Shown here: piece after piece, positions 20,208 to 24,854 of the stretch
Numbering within the stretch: the first letter of the stretch is position 1
Layout of the letters: each line of letters opens with the position of its first letter
NCBI GenBank assembly: GCA_034698045.1
Contig: JAQGAU010000696.1
Span: forward strand, 1 to 24,854
Direction: 5' to 3'
From: Paramacrobiotus richtersi
Taxonomy: Eukaryota > Tardigrada > Eutardigrada > Parachela > Macrobiotidae
Length of the DNA: 24,854 nt
Made by a program: the position numbers and the translations under genes
Notes under the pieces: generated by a model
Databases searched by the model: none
Told to the model about the DNA's origin: nothing
Seen by the model: only the letters and a program-made list of their open reading frames with translations

Positions 20208-21344
20208 CGCGTTTCACAAAGTATAATCGTGATTTCACAACAACGAAATACTCTTTCAGTCTTTCCGCGGAATCTGGAACTAAGACAACTCAAAATCGTC
20301 CAAAAAAACACGTCAAGGACTCAAGCAACTCAAGTGTGCCCGAAATACTCAAAAAATCGCTGCATTTCGAGTGTCTGTGGAACAAGATTATCCAGGTAGC
20401 CAAACAACAAGGCAAAGAAATTCCACTGAAAAATACTAACTGTTCTCAGATCTATTGTTCTAACTTCTGTTTTCTTCCAGTTTCCACAAAATTCTCGGAA
20501 GCAGACTTCGGTAGTCGGTTCTTTGAACAACCAGTAGCGGGCTGAGGCGGAACGTGCCGAGCATGCTTTACCGTGACGAAGGTAGGCAGATGGGGGGCCT
20601 GTTCAGAAGTAAGGAACTTCCGGTTTTCTCGCTGTCCCACTCCCCACCCTCCCACCGTAATTTTTTTTGATTTCAAAACAAAACAAAAGCAAGTAAACCC
20701 AAATTTTTTTATAGGTATAAGCACATGCATTCATTCGCAGCATATTGATTTACGTTGTATACGAGTACTAGTTAATGATTCACAGTATATCGACACCCTC
20801 ATGTTTTTTATCTCTGGCACGCCATGGCGGCTGACATCATGTTTCTTTGATATGTCTGCATATTACAATGGTAACCTTTAAGCTACCGCTAGTGGGTTGG
20901 TTATTCACCGTACCACGATGGAATAAGGTGGTGATCCAGATATTAGATGGAATAATTACTGTTACGATTATGACTTGGATCTTATGTAATCATGATGGCC
21001 ATTTCTTATGTACATGTACAAGTTGAACGATCGTTTTGTCGGAAAGCACGGTAATGCACGGTAAAAGCACGGTTCGCACGGAGGATGATTTTATCCAAGA
21101 ATCAGGATGGTCAAGACTCACTTCTCTCTTCAGAATCATTCAGAAACGTTCTTAGTTTTAGCATGCATTAAGGCAATGAGCAATAGTGGGAGTGAGATCT
21201 ACAGTTTCCGGTTGAGTTGGTACCAATCGTAGATGTTCTACATTCTACGGTTACAATATGTTCTCGGTAGACTTTAGGTACAGTACGTGAAATCGATCGA
21301 TCGTAAAGCCAGTAAGTATCAACAAAAATGTGTCGTCATCGTAG
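20208..21344. other. Intergenic region between UTP14 and the LRR cluster
   Basis: It holds the UTP14 promoter side and the sequence before the orphan LRR terminal exon. I looked for an LRR first exon like that at 23836 and found none in any plus-strand frame. The last 45 or so bases resemble the 3' end of the intron of the intact LRR gene (AAAGCC followed by a similar stretch to the acceptor). Confidence 0.55.
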
Positions 21345-21731
21345 GAAACCCTAAATATCGAAGAGCAGCGGCCTGGACTCAAAACCCTTTTGCTGAGTGG
21401 CCCGAGTTTTAATCTGTCAACGATTGGAGAAGTAGAGTTTCGTCACAATAACTTATCCACAATGCCAGAGGAAATTCTGCAGACCATTGCCATAAATCCT
21501 TATTTTAAGATTTCTGTGGAGGACAATAACTTGTGTTCGAAGGCGGACTGCTCCTGCTCCGGAATGCAAGAATTCATGCGCTGGGGTCGGAATTACCTTG
21601 CAACTGCACAACGCATGATAGAAGGAAATGTCGGAGTGCGTATCAAGTTCACCTGCGGTGGCAATGATTTCCGTATTTCCGGGCCGCAGTTCATGGACGA
21701 CCAAAACTGTACCCAAGGGTGTTACGGTTAG
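21345..21731 (+). pseudogene. Orphan terminal exon of a secreted LRR protein (copy 1; open frame, no first exon seen)
   Basis: The exon follows a CATCGTAG acceptor and is open in phase 0 for 128 codons to TAG. It encodes the last leucine-rich repeats (GLKTLLLSG, VEFRHNNLSTMPEEIL) and a Cys-rich C-terminal cap: NNLCSKADCSCSGMQEFMRW, then FTCGG and two Cys near the end. Its first part matches the second exon of the LRR gene at the end of the window, including the sequence just before the acceptor, so it is a duplicated 3' exon. No signal-peptide exon lies between it and UTP14, so it appears to be a 5'-truncated gene copy. The intact frame and cysteines mean recent truncation, or use with an exon I cannot see, is possible. 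The CxC cap is typical of LRRCT-like domains; the function is unknown. Confidence 0.65.
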
Positions 21732-22168
21732 AAAAGGACACCTTGTTCTGTTTTGAGCCGATTATTTCAATAACTGGCTGTGTTCTGATTTACCTGCACT
21801 TTGAACTGATGGGAAAGTGTGCAGCCGTTCATGTAGACCTCTCCTTCTTTCGTCGCGCATGTTCTTAGACCTATTTTCTAACAGAGTGGTCGAGCTTCAT
21901 TTATATTAAGAAAGGCAGCAGAACCTTTCCGATGAAACTCTGTGATACTCGATCGTACACCGTTATTTCGAAGTTTTCTACCACATAGGGCCCGAGTTCG
22001 AAATTTGTCTGAACCAAAAACTATCTTTCTGAGCGTTATAATTATTTACAATACCGATTGCTGCATACGTTGCGATCTTCGACAGTTGAAAGATTGTTCG
22101 CTATAAGTGAACATAATCGCACTTCAAGCCGCGTTATACAACGTAACAGAAATGTATCGTGATTGTAG
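21732..22168. other. Spacer between LRR terminal exons 1 and 2
   Basis: Non-coding. From about 21991 onward it resembles the intron of the intact LRR gene: CTATCTTTCTGAGCGTTAT here against ACATCTTTCTGAGTGTTAT there, plus similar flanking stretches. The duplication that made copy 2 therefore carried most of the intron but apparently not the first exon. Confidence 0.45.
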
Positions 22169-22437
22169 GGAACCGCAGACATCGAAAAGCAATGCCCTGG
22201 CCTCAAAACCCTTCCGCTCAGCGGTCCGAGTTTTAATGTGTCTCCTGCTGCGCAATGCAAGAATTCATGCGCTGGGGACAGAATTATCTTGTCACAGCAC
22301 AACGTACGACAGCAGGCGATGCCGGAGCGTATTTCAGATTCACCTGCGGTGACAAATACCGCCATAACATCCAAGAATATACCCTTGATCGCTACCACAA
22401 CTGTAGGTTGACAATAACAGATTGCGGTCTATTTTGA
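22169..22437 (+). pseudogene. Broken terminal exon of a secreted LRR protein (copy 2, internal deletion)
   Basis: It follows a GATTGTAG acceptor and begins like copy 1 (DIEKQCPGLKTLPLSGPSF). It then lacks 133 bases relative to copy 1, jumping from the FNL repeat straight to the CSCSGMQEF region. Because 133 is not a multiple of three, the cap would be read in the wrong frame from this acceptor. The cap frame itself is still open from the ATG at 22255 (MQEFMRWGQNYLVTAQR, FTCGD) to TGA at 22437. The family Leu after KT-L is Pro. No first exon is near. I call it a pseudogene fragment, with a small chance that the cap alone is expressed. Confidence 0.75.
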
Positions 22438-23835
22438 GAATCAAATTTGAAAAGTGTCAATTAATTTTCTGTAACGTTTACCTAAATATTTGCAGCTCTT
22501 TTAGTACGTCAACTGAACAATTTGCATTGGTACCGTATGTACAGATAGATCAAGAAGCCTGTTGTTGTTTTCACGAATCGCATGTCTGTTACCGTACGCG
22601 TGTACATCTAGATACTGGTCAACTCGCAGTATTCTTCTCATTTATAATTTTCCAGGTTCACGGTGACAGACGACCTTCACGAACTCACTGAAGCGAGCGA
22701 CCGGAAAAGCTAGTAACTGCCCGTGTATGGCTGAGAGGTCGCGGACATCCTTAAAGAAAAGCCATGATTACAGAGCACATGCTCTGTAATGTTTTTTCTC
22801 CCAAAGTGAATCTCGGTAACAGCCGCTGGATGTTGTACTGCTTTAGTAATTGAAACACTCTTCCATGTTTACTCTCTTTCAGTCTCTGTGTCATAAAGTG
22901 ATCACTGGATAGAAAAAAGGTTGGATAATAGAACTCAGAAAACACAATTATATGTCGTCTGTTGATACTTAGCTAGCGTTTACTGCTCAGCGGCGCTATG
23001 TGACCGGAATGAATAACAATAGGTTTTCAATCATCACACTGTATTTTAAAAAACCAAAAGCATTGAACTGGAATATCCAGTTTTATGATATCGCTTGGGT
23101 GCGGTATTTTGGTAAAATCCATTTATAATAACAGTAAGTAATAACTAGCTTCTATAAGTTAATAATAACGTCATGTTACAAGCGGACGTAGTGGTTCACG
23201 TAAACTGAGGTAAAACAATCTTAAAAAAATCATTTACAATAGCGATTGTTATCAATGATTGTTTTGTGACGATTATGATGTAACTATTATTTTGCAGTTG
23301 ATTGCATAATAATTTGCTAAGCTTTTTTCGCATATATCAACAGAAATAAACAAACGTTAGCCAATATTTAAACTCCGTCCATCTATTTTATTAAAAAAAT
23401 CATCGATTATTAACAATGCCACATTAATGAAACGCACCGGTATGTAACAATAACATTGAACCAAGACGTCGGGAAAAATGAAGGACTGGATTATAGTTTT
23501 AGCACGTGTTGGATATGAGCCGTTCCCATAACCAGAAGCCTTGAGGAATCGTACAAATCTGTACCGTGTTTCTTTGCCCGGATATGCAAAGTGCGATAAG
23601 GATATATATCGTATAGTCACAAAGTCTGTACTTTTTCTTTAACAGCAAACTGTACGGTGATCAGTATCCAGGCATGTAATTAGGCTTTAATTAATAATAA
23701 ATAATTTGCCATCAGATATATGCTCATACTGCTGAAGGTCTTCTTGTAAGTATAGTCAATTAGTTAGTATAGTCAGTCGAAGGAAATCGTTATTAGACAT
23801 CAGTTAATAATATCCTACTTAAAAGGGATCGCCCT
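22438..23835. other. Intergenic region upstream of the intact LRR gene
   Basis: AT-rich, with no supported gene. It includes a near-perfect 24-bp palindrome (22767-22790) and, just before the LRR start, a short 17-bp-period direct repeat (AGTATAGTCA at 23749 and 23766). Confidence 0.55.
22767..22790. repeat. 24-bp palindrome followed by a T-run
   Basis: ATTACAGAGCA and TGCTCTGTAAT are exact 11-base inverted arms around a CA loop, followed by GTTTTTT. It could form a stable stem-loop, but no transcript can be assigned to it. Confidence 0.8.
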
Positions 23836-24854
23836 ATGATAATCCACGCATTTCTGCCGTTCCTATGGGCGGCATTATATAGCTGCGGAGATTTGCCTCA
23901 TCGCACGTGCTCATACTCCGACACGGATTGGGATTCTATCAAAGGCACATCTCTCAGTTGCTACAAGGTTGATTTGAATATTCCTGACAATTTCGACGTG
24001 AATCTTATAGCAGAAGATGTGCGATTACTTTATCTCAATTGCCCTCTTTCAATGCCGTGGGGTTACGACGACAACGACTACTGCAACACGCTGCGACAGA
24101 ACTGCACACCGGTGCCATTCCGCGCTCAATTGTCCAAAGTCAGATTAATCGGATTTCAAACTGACCACGGTCGACTACCAGTTGCGAAATTTCTCGAGAA
24201 TGCGAAACTGACACTGGACAGCTTGTACATCCATTCCTGTAAAATTGAGTCACTAGATGCGGACTTTCTTCGCGGGTTTCAGAATTTGACACTCCTGTGG
24301 CTAAGGGGAAATGACATCGAGACGCTGGACGTCAACACCTTTCAGTCACTAGTTCCGCTCTCTGGCCAAGCGATTGCATCCCCGACGAAACCGAAATTAA
24401 GGGAAATTGTTTTAGAGAAGAATAAACTGCAGCAGTTGGATTGGTCAGTTTTTCGGCCACTTGCGGACTGTGTGGTGAGCGGTAGATAATATGACACGAG
24501 GTCAACATTTACCTGAACATACAACTAAACGTATCGATATATCAGACATCTTTCTGAGTGTTATCTACAAGAGAGCAATATAAAGATGCCGGTATCTTCG
24601 ATTGTCGTACGATTCGCTTAGTTTGTACATACTCTGTAAGCCTGTACTTACATGAGATTAGTCGTTCTTAAAGCCGCTGTATGGAAATAGAAATGCATAT
24701 GCATTGTAATTGTAGCGAAACATAGACATCGAACTGCAACGCCCTGGACTCAGAACCCTTCTTATGAGCGGCTCCAATTTCAATCTTACAAAATTGGCGA
24801 AGGTGAGTTTTCGTGACAATAAATTAACCACAATGCCAAAGGAAATTCTGCAAA
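23836..24854 (+). CDS. Secreted leucine-rich-repeat protein (gene continues past the window)
   Basis: Exon 1 (23836-24474, 213 codons) and the start of exon 2 (24716 onward) join in phase 0 across a 241-base GT-AG intron (donor GTG|GTGAGC, acceptor AATTGTAG). At least 259 residues are visible and the 3' end is outside the window. A signal peptide (about 1-17, FLPFLWAALYSCG) is followed by a Cys-rich N-terminal part, with Cys in HRTCSY, LSCYK, LNCPL, DYCNTL and QNCTPV. Leucine-rich repeats come next (LDSLYIHSCKIESLDADFL, LTLLWLRGNDIETLDVNTF, LREIVLEKNKLQQLDWSVF), and exon 2 continues with GLRTLLMSG and VSFRDNKLTTMPKEIL. Exon 2 is paralogous to the orphan exons at 21345 and 22169, which suggests a Cys-rich cap follows. 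It is likely an extracellular binding protein. The partner is unknown, and I do not recognise a named family. Confidence 0.85.
24475..24715 (+). other. Intron of the intact LRR gene
   Basis: This 241-base phase-0 intron separates the N-terminal/LRR exon from the LRR/cap exon. Its 3' half, and apparently most of its length, is recognisable upstream of the two orphan exons, so it dates the duplications as segmental DNA events rather than retrocopies. Confidence 0.8.

Noticed and set aside
20114-20545. 143-codon plus-strand frame overlapping the UTP14 start
   Set aside because: Part is antisense to UTP14 exon 1, and the rest covers its promoter/5' UTR. No motif or ATG-linked evidence.

Overview
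The window is eukaryotic nuclear DNA from an animal. Several genes are split by GT-AG introns whose phases match across exons, and two products are clear orthologues of conserved eukaryotic proteins: TMED2/p24beta and the small-subunit processome protein UTP14. Short introns, dense genes, tandem intronless rhodopsin-type receptors and a lineage-specific secreted leucine-rich-repeat family suggest a small-genome ecdysozoan. A tardigrade is my best guess, from the style of the receptors and LRR proteins, but nothing in the window proves it. I see no prokaryotic features, rRNA, convincing tRNA, CRISPR array, or recognisable transposon or viral protein.

Layout. (1) 1-4067, plus strand: the 3' part of a gene for a very large, Ser/Thr/Arg-rich, probably disordered protein with a 23-residue tandem repeat; its 5' end lies outside the window. 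(2) 5944-7026 and 9523-10632, minus strand: two paralogous intronless class A GPCRs in tandem, with unusual microswitch residues. (3) 12285-13598, plus: a four-exon WSCD-family sulfotransferase-like type II membrane protein, every intron in phase 1. (4) 14568-15954, plus: two-exon TMED2. (5) 16337-16603, plus: an 88-residue secreted peptide precursor candidate packed between TMED2 and the 3' end of UTP14. (6) 16748-20207, minus: four-exon UTP14, 691 residues. (7) 21345-24854, plus: a cluster of secreted LRR genes. It has an orphan but open terminal exon, a second terminal exon broken by an internal deletion, and an apparently intact gene whose first exon, intron and start of second exon are visible before the window ends.

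The genes do not form one pathway. TMED2 (ER-Golgi cargo transport) and UTP14 (18S rRNA maturation) are housekeeping genes with GC-rich exons in AT-rich introns. The flanking genes (disordered protein, GPCR pair, LRR cluster) look fast-evolving and lineage-specific, and two of these groups show local duplication. The observations most worth a second look are the reciprocal Asn2.50/Asp7.49 swap in both GPCRs, the small peptide precursor, and the decaying LRR array. I found no clear evidence for an entirely new system.
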